The notes under the pieces were generated by a model that saw nothing but the letters and a program-made list of their open reading frames with translations, made no database searches and was not told the origin of the DNA. From Mogibacterium kristiansenii (GTDB taxonomy: Bacteria > Bacillota > Clostridia > Peptostreptococcales > Anaerovoracaceae), in contig NZ_VUNA01000006.1 in assembly GCF_009695905.1 (NCBI RefSeq), positions 1 to 64,000 of the forward strand: a DNA stretch of 64,000 nucleotides. Reading direction: 5' to 3'. Made by a program: the position numbers and the translations under genes. Position 1 is the stretch's first letter. The number at the start of each line of letters is the position of its first letter. Below, in pieces: positions 40,067 through 47,961 of the stretch.

Positions 40067-40888
40067 ATGTTCGAGAATTGTTTTGATCGGCTCCGCCAGC
40101 GGAGTGCTCTGGTACACAATATCACCAACTACGTGACCGTCAACGATGTGGCCAACATCATTCTCGCCTGCGGTGCCAGCCCAATTATGGCGGATGAACC
40201 GGAAGAAGCGGCGGAAATCACCGCCATCTGCACGGGATTGAACATCAACATCGGCACGCTGAATCAACGAACTATCTCGTCTATGTTTGCCGCCGGCAAA
40301 CAGGCCAAAGCACTGAATCACCCGGTTCTTCTAGACCCGGTAGGTGCCGGCGCCAGCACGCTTCGCACGGATACCGCACGCAGAATTGTGGATGAAATCC
40401 ATCCGGATGTGATTCGCGGAAATATTTCGGAAATTAAGACCCTGGCACAGGGAAGCGGTACCACCCAGGGCGTGGATGCGGACATAGCGGATGCTGTGAC
40501 GGAAGAGAACCTGGATGACAGCATCGCCTTTGTAAAATCCTTCGCCTCTTCCTGCGGCTGCATCGTCGCGGTCACCGGTGCCATTGACCTTGTCAGCGAC
40601 GGCGACCGTTGCTACGTGATTCGAAACGGCCGGCCGGAAATGGGCCGGATTACGGGAACCGGCTGTCAATTATCCGGAATGATGACCGCATTCATTGCCT
40701 CAAATCCGGACAACATGCTGGATGCCGCTGCAGCGGCGGTTTCGGCAATGGGGCTGGCAGGCGAAATCGGCTGGAGCCACATGCAGGCATCCGACGGGAA
40801 TTCCACCTACCGCAACCGAATCATCGACGCCATCTGCAACATGACCGGAACAGAACTGAAGAAAGGAGCACGTTATGAACTTCGATAA
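40067..40888 (+). CDS. thiM: hydroxyethylthiazole kinase ThiM
   Basis: The 273-residue ribokinase-fold enzyme phosphorylates the thiazole moiety for salvage. It starts with RSALVHNITNYVTVNDVAN and has GASPIMADEPEEA, LDPVGAGAST, IRGNISEI and the GTGCQLSGMMTAF anion-hole/catalytic-loop motif. AAAGGAG is 7 bases from the ATG at 40067. The frame stays open back into the riboswitch, but that is not coding. Overlaps thiE by 14 bases. Confidence 0.95.
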   Translation: MFENCFDRLRQRSALVHNITNYVTVNDVANIILACGASPIMADEPEEAAEITAICTGLNINIGTLNQRTISSMFAAGKQAKALNHPVLLDPVGAGASTLRTDTARRIVDEIHPDVIRGNISEIKTLAQGSGTTQGVDADIADAVTEENLDDSIAFVKSFASSCGCIVAVTGAIDLVSDGDRCYVIRNGRPEMGRITGTGCQLSGMMTAFIASNPDNMLDAAAAAVSAMGLAGEIGWSHMQASDGNSTYRNRIIDAICNMTGTELKKGARYELR

Positions 40889-41564
40889 TCTTACATCCCC
40901 TCGCAAGAGCATCCACCGGGATAACCTTCGCCGGGAGGATTTTCTCGTATACGGTGTCACCGACCGCCACTGGCTTCAGGAGGGCGAACGGCTTTCGGAT
41001 GTGGTTCGTAAAGCCCTGGATGGCGGCGCAACATTCATTCAACTCCGGGAAAAGCAGCTGGACGAAGCTGATTTTATGGCCGAAGCATTGGAAATTCAGA
41101 AGCTCTGCCGGGAATACGATGTCCCGTTTGTCATCAACGACAACGTGAAAATCGCGGCGGAAATCGGCGCGGACGGTGTACACGTGGGGCAGTCGGATAT
41201 GGAGGCCGGCAACGTCCGGGAAATTCTGGGCGATAAGCGGATTATCGGCGTTTCCGCCGGAACCGTGGAAGAGGCCAAACAGGCCGAAGCGCGAGGGGCG
41301 GACTATCTGGGCGTAGGAGCGATTTTTCCGACAGACTCGAAGGACGACGCCCGTGCCCTGACCATGGATACCCTAAAAGCAATTACCGCTGCAGTGAACA
41401 TTCCGGTGGTTGCCATCGGCGGAATCACGGAGGAGAATACGCTGGATCTTGCCGGAACAGGAATTGACGGCGTTGCGGTAATCAGTGCGATTTTCGGGCA
41501 GAAGGATATTGAAACCGCCGCTCGCAGACTGCTCACCGTGACCAAGCACATTGTAAATAAGTAA
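40875..41564 (+). CDS. thiE: thiamine phosphate synthase ThiE
   Basis: The 229-residue TIM-barrel enzyme couples HMP-pyrophosphate and thiazole phosphate to TMP. Motifs are FIQLREKQLDEADF, FVINDNVKIAAEIGADGVHVGQ (quoted FVINDNVKIA, DGVHVGQ), YLGVGAIFPTDSK and the phosphate-binding VVAIGGITEEN. The first about 22 residues form an extra N-terminal segment ahead of the usual LVYGVTD start, possibly a consequence of overlap with thiM. Second gene of the riboswitch-controlled operon. Confidence 0.95.
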   Translation: MNFDNLTSPRKSIHRDNLRREDFLVYGVTDRHWLQEGERLSDVVRKALDGGATFIQLREKQLDEADFMAEALEIQKLCREYDVPFVINDNVKIAAEIGADGVHVGQSDMEAGNVREILGDKRIIGVSAGTVEEAKQAEARGADYLGVGAIFPTDSKDDARALTMDTLKAITAAVNIPVVAIGGITEENTLDLAGTGIDGVAVISAIFGQKDIETAARRLLTVTKHIVNK

Positions 41565-41582
41565 TTTATGAAGGAGACACTT

Positions 41583-42380
41583 ATGAAAAAGAAAACAGCA
41601 TTGACGATTGCCGGAAGCGATTCCGGCGGCGGTGCCGGAATTCAGGCCGACATCAAGACTATGACCGTAAACGGCGTTTTCGCCATGAGCGCCATCACCG
41701 CATTGACCGCACAGAACACCACCGGCGTAACGGATATTCTCAATTCCACGCCGGAATTTCTGGCACATCAGCTGGATGCGGTATTCACCGATATCTACCC
41801 GGATGCCTTGAAAATCGGCATGGTTTCCTCGGTGGAGCTGATTCAGGTCATTGCCGACAAGCTTACGGAATACGATGCGAAGAACATCGTGGTGGATCCG
41901 GTAATGGTGGCTACCAGCGGTGCCCGCCTGATTTCCGATGATGCCATTGCCGTTCTTAAGGAAAAACTGCTGCCTTTGGCACTCCTCAGCACACCGAATA
42001 TTCCGGAGGCCGAAGTGCTCAGCGGAATGGAAATTCATTCCCCGGAGGATATGGAAAAGGCCGCCGGAAGAATTTACGATGAGTTCGGTTGTGCCGTGCT
42101 TCTGAAAGGCGGCCACGACCTGAACGATGCCAACGACCTGTTGTGCACCGGCGACGGACTGAGATGGTTCAAGGGAAAGCGAATCGATAATCCGAACACC
42201 CACGGAACCGGATGCACCCTTTCCAGCGCCATCGCTTCCAATCTGGCCAAAGGCATGTCTCTGGAAGATTCTGTAGATCAGGCGAAGCGCTACATTTCCG
42301 GAGCCCTGGCGGCTATGCTGGATCTTGGTAAGGGAAAAGGTCCGATGGATCACGCGTTTGCAGTGGAAGGAGAGTATTAA
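41583..42380 (+). CDS. thiD: hydroxymethylpyrimidine/phosphomethylpyrimidine kinase ThiD
   Basis: The 265-residue ribokinase-fold kinase makes HMP-phosphate and -pyrophosphate. It begins TALTIAGSDSGGGAGIQADIK and has TALTAQNTTGV, IVVDPVMVATSG, VLLKGGHD and the catalytic HGTGCTLSSAIASNLAKG. GAAGGAGACACTT stands before the ATG at 41583. With thiM and thiE this gives salvage of both thiamine halves. thiC and thiG are not in this operon. Confidence 0.95.
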   Translation: MKKKTALTIAGSDSGGGAGIQADIKTMTVNGVFAMSAITALTAQNTTGVTDILNSTPEFLAHQLDAVFTDIYPDALKIGMVSSVELIQVIADKLTEYDAKNIVVDPVMVATSGARLISDDAIAVLKEKLLPLALLSTPNIPEAEVLSGMEIHSPEDMEKAAGRIYDEFGCAVLLKGGHDLNDANDLLCTGDGLRWFKGKRIDNPNTHGTGCTLSSAIASNLAKGMSLEDSVDQAKRYISGALAAMLDLGKGKGPMDHAFAVEGEY

Positions 42381-42383
42381 TAT

Positions 42384-43550
42384 ATGGAGCATAAGACAAA
42401 TCTATTGGAAAACGGCATGATATGGTTCGGAGCCGGCGTTTCCATTGCGGAAATTCTCACGGGAACCTATTTCGCTTCTCTGGGACTTCGGAACGCCCTC
42501 CTCACCATACTCATCGGACACCTTATCGGCTGCACCCTTCTTTTTTTCGCCGGATACATCGGCGGAAAAGCGAGAAAGAGCGCCATGGAGACCACCAAGA
42601 TGAGTTTCGGACAGAAAGGCGGATTGTTCTTCGCTCTGATGAACGTGATTCAGCTGATTGGCTGGACGGCCATCATGATCTACGACGGCGCGCTGTCCGC
42701 CAACGCCATCTGGAATACCGGCATCTGGCTGTGGGCGCTGGTGATTGGCCTGCTGATTATTCTCTGGATTAAAATCGGCATCACCAATCTGGGAAAAATC
42801 AACACGGTGACCATGACCGCGCTGTTCATCCTCACACTGGTTCTGTGCAAGGTGATTTTCTTCGGGAATGGCAGTGCCGCACCGATTTCCGAAGGGGGAC
42901 TTACTTTCGGAGCCGCTGTGGAGATGGCGGTGGCCATGCCCCTTTCCTGGATGCCGCTGATCAGCGATTACACCAAGGAAGCGGAAAAACCTTTCGCCGC
43001 AACCCTTACCAGCTCTGTCACCTACGGCATCATCAGCTGCTGGATGTACATCATCGGCATGGGGGCCGCGCTCTTTGCAGGCACCACGGATATTTCCCTG
43101 ATTATGGTTCGCGCCGGACTGGGACTGGCCGGCTTGCTGATTGTGGTTTTCTCCACTGTAACCACCACGTTCCTGGATGCCTACTCCGCAGGAATCTCTG
43201 CGGAGTCCCTTACATCTCGGATTTCCGGCAAAAACATGGGAATCTTTGTGGCCGTCATCGGAACCGTGGGTGCCATGCTGTTCCCGATGGACGACATCAC
43301 CAATTTCCTGTACTTCATCGGCTCCGTTTTCGCTCCGATGATTGCCATCATGATTGCGGATTTCCTGGTAAAAGCAGATGACAGCGGCCGAGACTTCCAG
43401 TGGGTCAACCTGCTGGTTTGGCTTCTGGGGTTCTGCCTCTACCGCTACCTCATGACGGTGGACTTCGTGCTGGGCAACACCTTCCCGGACATCCTTATCA
43501 CCATGATTGTGGCGCTGATTGCCCGGAAGCTGCTTCCGCAGGAGCGGTAA
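42384..43550 (+). CDS. cytX: hydroxymethylpyrimidine transporter CytX (NCS1 family)
   Basis: The 388-residue NCS1-type permease has about ten to twelve membrane helices. It opens LLENGMIWFGAGVSIAEILTGT, quoted as NGMIWFGAGVSIAEILTG. ARKSAMETTKMSFGQKGG and MPLSWMPLISDYTKEAEKP are typical of the CytX/cytosine-permease branch. It follows thiD by 3 bases under the TPP riboswitch, the usual context for HMP uptake. A terminator follows. Confidence 0.92.
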   Translation: MEHKTNLLENGMIWFGAGVSIAEILTGTYFASLGLRNALLTILIGHLIGCTLLFFAGYIGGKARKSAMETTKMSFGQKGGLFFALMNVIQLIGWTAIMIYDGALSANAIWNTGIWLWALVIGLLIILWIKIGITNLGKINTVTMTALFILTLVLCKVIFFGNGSAAPISEGGLTFGAAVEMAVAMPLSWMPLISDYTKEAEKPFAATLTSSVTYGIISCWMYIIGMGAALFAGTTDISLIMVRAGLGLAGLLIVVFSTVTTTFLDAYSAGISAESLTSRISGKNMGIFVAVIGTVGAMLFPMDDITNFLYFIGSVFAPMIAIMIADFLVKADDSGRDFQWVNLLVWLLGFCLYRYLMTVDFVLGNTFPDILITMIVALIARKLLPQER

Positions 43551-43577
43551 GCATTTGCAGGGTATTTGCGAATTATT

Positions 43578-43610
43578 GCGGGATAGTGTTAGGAGCTATC
43601 CCGCTTTTTA
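43578..43610 (+). terminator. terminator of the thiamine operon
   Basis: GCGGGATAG (43578-43586) pairs with CTATCCCGC (43596-43604), followed by TTTTT. Confidence 0.9.
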
Positions 43611-43645
43611 GTTTTGACATATCCGATTAGAGAGGATGATTTATA

Positions 43646-43957
43646 ATGTATACAATTAAATTGATGAATGAGTATCTTCATGGCCCTATATGGGTATACG
43701 ATGAGGAAGGATTTATAAGAAGAAAATATCCATTAATCGATAACGATGATGAACTGCGGAAATTGAATGAACAGGCAAGAAATCTATATGATTCATTTTA
43801 TTCATTCAATGAAGATGATGGCGCATGCGTTTTTGATGAGGATGGATATAAAGCAGCATATGAAGAAATGATTGGTATAATTAAAAAAATAGTTCATAAG
43901 CTTCAAATGATTAATAATGATGATTTTGTTATTGAAGACTACATCACGAAGAATTAG
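43646..43957 (+). CDS. AT-rich orphan protein of unknown function (possibly immunity-like)
   Basis: The 103-residue acidic, soluble protein opens YTIKLMNEYLHGPIWVYDEE and is rich in Asp, Glu and Tyr. Its general look resembles small immunity proteins of contact-dependent toxin systems, but I recognise no family. GAGAGGATG precedes the ATG. It is much more AT-rich than the thiamine operon next door, and a 500-bp non-coding region follows, so it is probably acquired DNA. No toxin gene accompanies it. Confidence 0.55.
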   Translation: MYTIKLMNEYLHGPIWVYDEEGFIRRKYPLIDNDDELRKLNEQARNLYDSFYSFNEDDGACVFDEDGYKAAYEEMIGIIKKIVHKLQMINNDDFVIEDYITKN

Positions 43958-44463
43958 AACAAAAGTCTAAAAATCAAAATCGCCCAGTCGTTCTAATAGG
44001 TTTCGTTTCGGGATGGAGAATCCGCGACGTATCACCTGTGCACCGGCGGCGGCCCGGATTTAAGTCTAATAATATTGCCCAATATTCGTTCGCACAATCT
44101 CATATGCCTAGAAAATCGAAGACACTTCACGCTTTTTGACGGAAAACGCGGATTTAGCGTGAACGCAATTCGCCGCTTTTGCAAAACTCTAATTTTGAAA
44201 CGACCAATTACAACTGGCGATTCACGCCAACATGGGGATTTCTTCCAAAAGGCGTGAACTTTTTTTAAAGGGTTGTTTGCACGAAGAGAATTACATGTCA
44301 AAACCGTGTATAACACAAAAAATATTCACGCTGATTAGCGCGAATTGTAAAATTAGCGTGAAGTCACCCCGAAAATCTAGGCATATTTTATTATATCTAC
44401 TTATCAAATTCTAACTATCAAATGGAAACCTGTTGGAGATATTAGCATAACCCCATAGGAAAA
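43958..44463. other. non-coding AT-rich interval
   Basis: About 500 bases without a supportable gene on either strand. Its only evident structure is three 38-bp inverted modules described separately. It lies between the AT-rich orphan gene and the alpha/beta hydrolase terminator. Confidence 0.6.
44126..44362. repeat. three 38-bp modules TTCACGC-N24-GCGTGAA
   Basis: Identical 7-base arms in inverted orientation enclose exactly 24 variable bases at 44126-44163, 44221-44258 and 44325-44362. Starts are 95 and 104 bases apart. The spacers are unrelated to one another, although module 3 contains GCGCGAATTG and the sequence after module 1 contains the related CGCAATTCGC. Fixed arm spacing of about three and a half helical turns suggests protein binding sites or folded RNA units. 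Confidence 0.7.
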
Positions 44464-44507
44464 TGGCTCTTCACTTTTGTATCATAAAAATGAAGAACCA
44501 CTTTTTT
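44464..44507. terminator. terminator, mainly plus-strand
   Basis: TGGCTCTTCA (44464-44473) pairs with TGAAGAACCA (44491-44500) with one G-T/A-C position, followed by CTTTTTT on the plus strand. It also lies at the end of the minus-strand hydrolase gene and may serve both. Confidence 0.7.
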
Positions 44508-45438
44508 ATCTGAAGATCTCTACCTGCCGGATGAACTCCTTGGATTTTTCAACGTGAATCCCGTGCCCACAGTCAAATCGAATCAATCGGCAATCCGGCA
44601 GCGCCTCCAGCACCTGATGAAGGTCTCCTTCTCCCAATGCTCCCAGCAGAATTCCATCCGAACTGACATCCGCTTTCGCCTTCATAAACATCGTTCGGCA
44701 ATGGATATTTCGAAGCAGTTCTTCATGGAGAATTCCTGCATGAAAGGAATCCGTATAGAATGCTTCGCCAAAGCGGGGATCGTACCGATTCATACCTTGA
44801 AAACCGGCCAATGCCGCCTTTGGCCAAAACGGAACCCGGAGATTCTCGTCCGGATTCTTTTGGCGAAATTTTGCGGCCATTCCAATCATTTTTTCTCGTA
44901 TCTTTTCCCTGGATTTCTCCGGAAAAAAGTTCCAAGCGTACTGATGTGAAAAATAATACAACACAAAATCCGATGTTTCCGTTTGCGTCAAAAACTCGTG
45001 GCAGACGGTTGATAGGTCCACGAAATTAAATGTACTTTTCCGTCGCTCTCCCTGGGATGAAAAAAAAGGCGGATCTTCCAATATCAGATTTCGGCAAAGA
45101 TTGCTGTGAGATGCCACGTATGCCGCAATCAGGCCACCGGAGGAATGCCCCAGCAGCGAAACCGGTTTTTCGATCTCATTTTGGATAAAATCAATTACGG
45201 CATTTCCAATGTCCACTACATTATATTTCGATGCATCATGCAGACTGCCGCCATGTCCGTAACAATCAACAGCATACACATGGTATTTCTTTGCCAACTT
45301 TGGCATGACCTTAAAAAAGCTCTCCGAATCCACCCCTTGCGCATGAATCAGCACCAAGGGCGGATTATCACTGCAAATTTCATAATATTTTAAATAGATA
45401 TCATCCTTTTCGTAAACCGAGCTCAAGATTTTTTCCAT
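44506..45438 (-). CDS. alpha/beta hydrolase
   Basis: The 310-residue alpha/beta-hydrolase fold protein has PPLVLIHAQGVDSESF (oxyanion region) and YAVDCYGHGGSLHDASKYN. The nucleophile elbow GHSSGGLIAAYVAS has Ser near residue 98, and the catalytic His is in RFDCGHGIHVEKS near the end. The Asp is probably in KADVSSDG. The substrate is unknown. TAGGAGGTATCGGT sets the ATG at 45438. Single gene; the first codons overlap no neighbour. Confidence 0.85.
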   Translation of the reverse strand: MEKILSSVYEKDDIYLKYYEICSDNPPLVLIHAQGVDSESFFKVMPKLAKKYHVYAVDCYGHGGSLHDASKYNVVDIGNAVIDFIQNEIEKPVSLLGHSSGGLIAAYVASHSNLCRNLILEDPPFFSSQGERRKSTFNFVDLSTVCHEFLTQTETSDFVLYYFSHQYAWNFFPEKSREKIREKMIGMAAKFRQKNPDENLRVPFWPKAALAGFQGMNRYDPRFGEAFYTDSFHAGILHEELLRNIHCRTMFMKAKADVSSDGILLGALGEGDLHQVLEALPDCRLIRFDCGHGIHVEKSKEFIRQVEIFR

Positions 45439-45460
45439 ACCGATACCTCCTAAAATCAAA

Positions 45461-45500
45461 GACGCAACATAATCCGTATTCTCCCGGATTACATTGCGTC
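45461..45500 (-). terminator. terminator of cls
   Basis: GACGCAACATAATCCG (45461-45476) is mirrored by CGGATTACATTGCGTC (45485-45500) with two internal mismatches. TTTGATTTT follows on the minus strand. Confidence 0.75.
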
Positions 45501-45513
45501 TCAGCTTCTATTT

Positions 45514-47094
45514 TTACAGTAACGAGGAGAACAACCGAAGAATGCTGTTCCAGCCTCTCTGAAGTAAATTCCGTGTTTTTTTGTACTTTTTCGTCACTTC
45601 CATGCACAGCGGAAAACAGTGTTCGAAGTCCGCTTTCATGTCCTGCACCGCTTTGCAGTTGGTGAACAGGACGCCGTCTTCAAAGTGATGATAGAGACTT
45701 CGGAAATCGAAGTTGATGGTTCCGCACAGCGCCACACGGTCATCCGCAATGAGCTGCTTGGCGTGACAGAAACCCGGCGTGTACTCAAAGATTCGCACCC
45801 CGTCTTGAACCAGCCGCTGGTAGTAGGAACGGGTCACCGTATAGATGGTCCGCTTGTCCGGAATTCCCGGCGTGATAATCCGAACGTCTACTCCTCGCTC
45901 TGCCGCCAAACCCATCGCCCGGTTCATTTCATCCGTAATCACCAGATATGGCGTAATAATCCATACATAGCGTTCTGCGGAAGAAATCGCATTGAGGTAC
46001 ACGTTCTCGCCCACATGCTCCGAATCCAGTGGCGTATCTCCATAGGGCTGAATCAGTGCCCCCTCTTCCTTCTGAGTGTACTCCAGCTCCGGAAAGAAAG
46101 GTTCGTAATCCTCATCATCCTTATCCTTCGAGCGGATGGCATTCCACATCTCCAGAAACATCATGGTGAGATTACGCACCGCATTTCCGGTGATTTTTAC
46201 GCCCGTATCCTTCCAATAACCGTACGGATGGGTGATATTGAAATACTCGTTGGCCAGGTTGTAACCGCCGGTAAATCCCACCTTGCCGTCCACTACCGTA
46301 ATCTTCCGATGATCTCGGTTGTTGAGGAACACGTTCACCAAAGGGATGACCGGGTTGAACACCCGGCACTGGACTCCGCGGGAACGCATCTCCCGAATAA
46401 AGTCCGTGTTGATGAAAGCGATGCTGCCGATATCGTCGTAGAAAATTCGCACATCCAGTCCTTCAGCCGCCTTTTCCGTAAGAATCTCCTTGATTTCCGC
46501 AAAGGATTCGGCATTCTCAATGGCATGATACTCCATGAAGATGAATTTTTCCGCCTTTCGAAGCGCATCTTTCTGCGCCTCCAAGGCATCCGCTGCACAG
46601 GAAAAGAACTCGATGTCGCTGTCGTCGTATACCGGAAACGGGGCATGCCGGGCGATGTACCGGGACATATTGGCCACGGTATGGTCCTTCTCTTCCATTT
46701 TCTTTATGACTTTTGGGTCCTGCCGAATGTACGGAAACAGGCGCGCATCGATATCTTCAAAACGTCGCCGCATTCGCCGAGAGGATCCGTTCAAACCCAC
46801 AATCAGGTAAATCATGGTCCCGGCAATGGGAAAGGTTAGCATCAAAATAAACCACGGCATCTTCATGGATGCCGTTTTGTTCATGCTAAACAGGGCAATG
46901 CAGAGAAGCAATGCCGCCATGCGGGCTACCTGATCCACCCATTCATAATTTTTTTCTATTTGAACCAGTACCAGATACAAAAAATAGCATTGCAACAAAA
47001 TCGCCACGGCCACCAGAAAAACGCGCATGATGCTGTTCTTGGTCGCCGACTTTTTCTCTTTTGTCGCCGGTTTAATGGATGTGTAATTATTCAT
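45514..47094 (-). CDS. cls: cardiolipin synthase
   Basis: The 526-residue membrane phospholipase-D-type enzyme condenses two phosphatidylglycerols to cardiolipin and glycerol. Three N-terminal helices (about 23-45, 55-72, 76-98) precede a cytosolic part with two HKD motifs: HRKITVVDGKVGFTGGYN and HAKQLIADDRVALCGTINFDFRS. The closing residues (LQRGWNSILRLFSSLL) form the amphipathic tail usual for the family. It is transcribed alone with its own terminator. Confidence 0.93.
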   Translation of the reverse strand: MNNYTSIKPATKEKKSATKNSIMRVFLVAVAILLQCYFLYLVLVQIEKNYEWVDQVARMAALLLCIALFSMNKTASMKMPWFILMLTFPIAGTMIYLIVGLNGSSRRMRRRFEDIDARLFPYIRQDPKVIKKMEEKDHTVANMSRYIARHAPFPVYDDSDIEFFSCAADALEAQKDALRKAEKFIFMEYHAIENAESFAEIKEILTEKAAEGLDVRIFYDDIGSIAFINTDFIREMRSRGVQCRVFNPVIPLVNVFLNNRDHRKITVVDGKVGFTGGYNLANEYFNITHPYGYWKDTGVKITGNAVRNLTMMFLEMWNAIRSKDKDDEDYEPFFPELEYTQKEEGALIQPYGDTPLDSEHVGENVYLNAISSAERYVWIITPYLVITDEMNRAMGLAAERGVDVRIITPGIPDKRTIYTVTRSYYQRLVQDGVRIFEYTPGFCHAKQLIADDRVALCGTINFDFRSLYHHFEDGVLFTNCKAVQDMKADFEHCFPLCMEVTKKYKKTRNLLQRGWNSILRLFSSLL

Positions 47095-47156
47095 TCTTCA
47101 TTTCTGTCCATCTCGTGGCGAAGGAGTCCGTTCCACGCCCTTCTGCCAAATCAAAT

Positions 47157-47351
47157 CTACTTCGTGTCGTTTTCCTTCTCGTCTTCCGATAACGCCGAAT
47201 CCTCTTCGGCCAGGAAGGCATCCCCCACTTTCTTCGCCGCAGCGATTAATGCGATGCCGCCGCCCAATCCTACGGCCAGCATTCCCAGAACTGCTTTACT
47301 CAGACTCTCTGCCCGCTTCTCACCCTGCGGTTTCGTATTTTCCTTACTCAT
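47157..47351 (-). CDS. small single-helix membrane protein
   Basis: The 64-residue product has a charged N-terminus, one hydrophobic Gly/Ala-rich helix (about 20-40, VLGMLAVGLGGGIALIAAAK) and an acidic tail (DSALSEDEKENDTK). AAGGAGGATC precedes the ATG. No family recognised. It lies between nrdG and cls on the same strand. Confidence 0.6.
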   Translation of the reverse strand: MSKENTKPQGEKRAESLSKAVLGMLAVGLGGGIALIAAAKKVGDAFLAEEDSALSEDEKENDTK

Positions 47352-47381
47352 AGAGATCCTCCTTTCACTGCCGTAAAAGTT

Positions 47382-47903
47382 CTATTCATTCCATAGTGTA
47401 AGCGTACCACATTCCCGTGTTAAGTTCAAATCGATCAAACGCTGATTTTCGGAACCCCGGAAACGCAAGGAAATATTCTTTTTGCTTTTATCAAAACGTC
47501 CGTCCACCAATACATCAATCAGCGACAGCATTTCCTCGGTGGCTTCGCAGTGACAATGGGTGCCTTCCGTTTCCAGCATTTCCAGGGTGAATCCGGTGAA
47601 GCACCAGATGCTCTTCTCCGGATATTTCCGGCGCACCTTGCGGAGAAAATCCACCAGCACCCGCTGATTCTCCGGCTCGAAGGGTTCTCCCCCCAGCACC
47701 GTCAGACCGCAGATATAATCCGGCGCCAGCATTTCCAGAATCCGGTTTTCCGTCTCCTCCGTAAAATCATTTCCGTAGTTAAAGTCCCAGGTTTCCGGCT
47801 GAAAGCAGCCTTCACAGTGATTCGTGCATCCGGAAACGAACAGGGACACCCGTACGCCAATGCCGTTTGCAATATCACAGTTTTTTATTTCACCGTAATG
47901 CAT
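47382..47903 (-). CDS. nrdG: anaerobic ribonucleotide reductase activating protein NrdG
   Basis: The 173-residue radical SAM activase installs the glycyl radical on NrdD. The intact cluster motif is CTNHCEGC near residues 31-38, preceded by GIGVRVSLFVSG. GLTVLGGEPFEPENQ and a C-terminal VDVLVDGRFD, split as IDVLVDGRF, are typical. It follows nrdD by 58 bases with a hairpin between, so it may be made at a lower level than the reductase. Confidence 0.95.
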   Translation of the reverse strand: MHYGEIKNCDIANGIGVRVSLFVSGCTNHCEGCFQPETWDFNYGNDFTEETENRILEMLAPDYICGLTVLGGEPFEPENQRVLVDFLRKVRRKYPEKSIWCFTGFTLEMLETEGTHCHCEATEEMLSLIDVLVDGRFDKSKKNISLRFRGSENQRLIDLNLTRECGTLTLWNE

Positions 47904-47917
47904 TTTTTCCTCCTAGC

Positions 47918-47946
47918 AAAATCGGCCGCTCCTAGGAGTGGCCAAT
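47918..47946 (-). terminator. hairpin between nrdD and nrdG
   Basis: GGCCACTCC pairs with GGAGCGGCC across TA on the minus strand, followed by GATTTTGC. It is a partial terminator or processing site between the two genes. The T-run is moderate. Confidence 0.5.
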
Positions 47947-47961
47947 TTCTTTTTATCATCA

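Noticed and set aside
44126-44362. CRISPR array
   Set aside because: Three regular modules exist, but the repeats are inverted 7-mers around 24 bases, not direct repeats with uniform spacers, and no cas genes are present.
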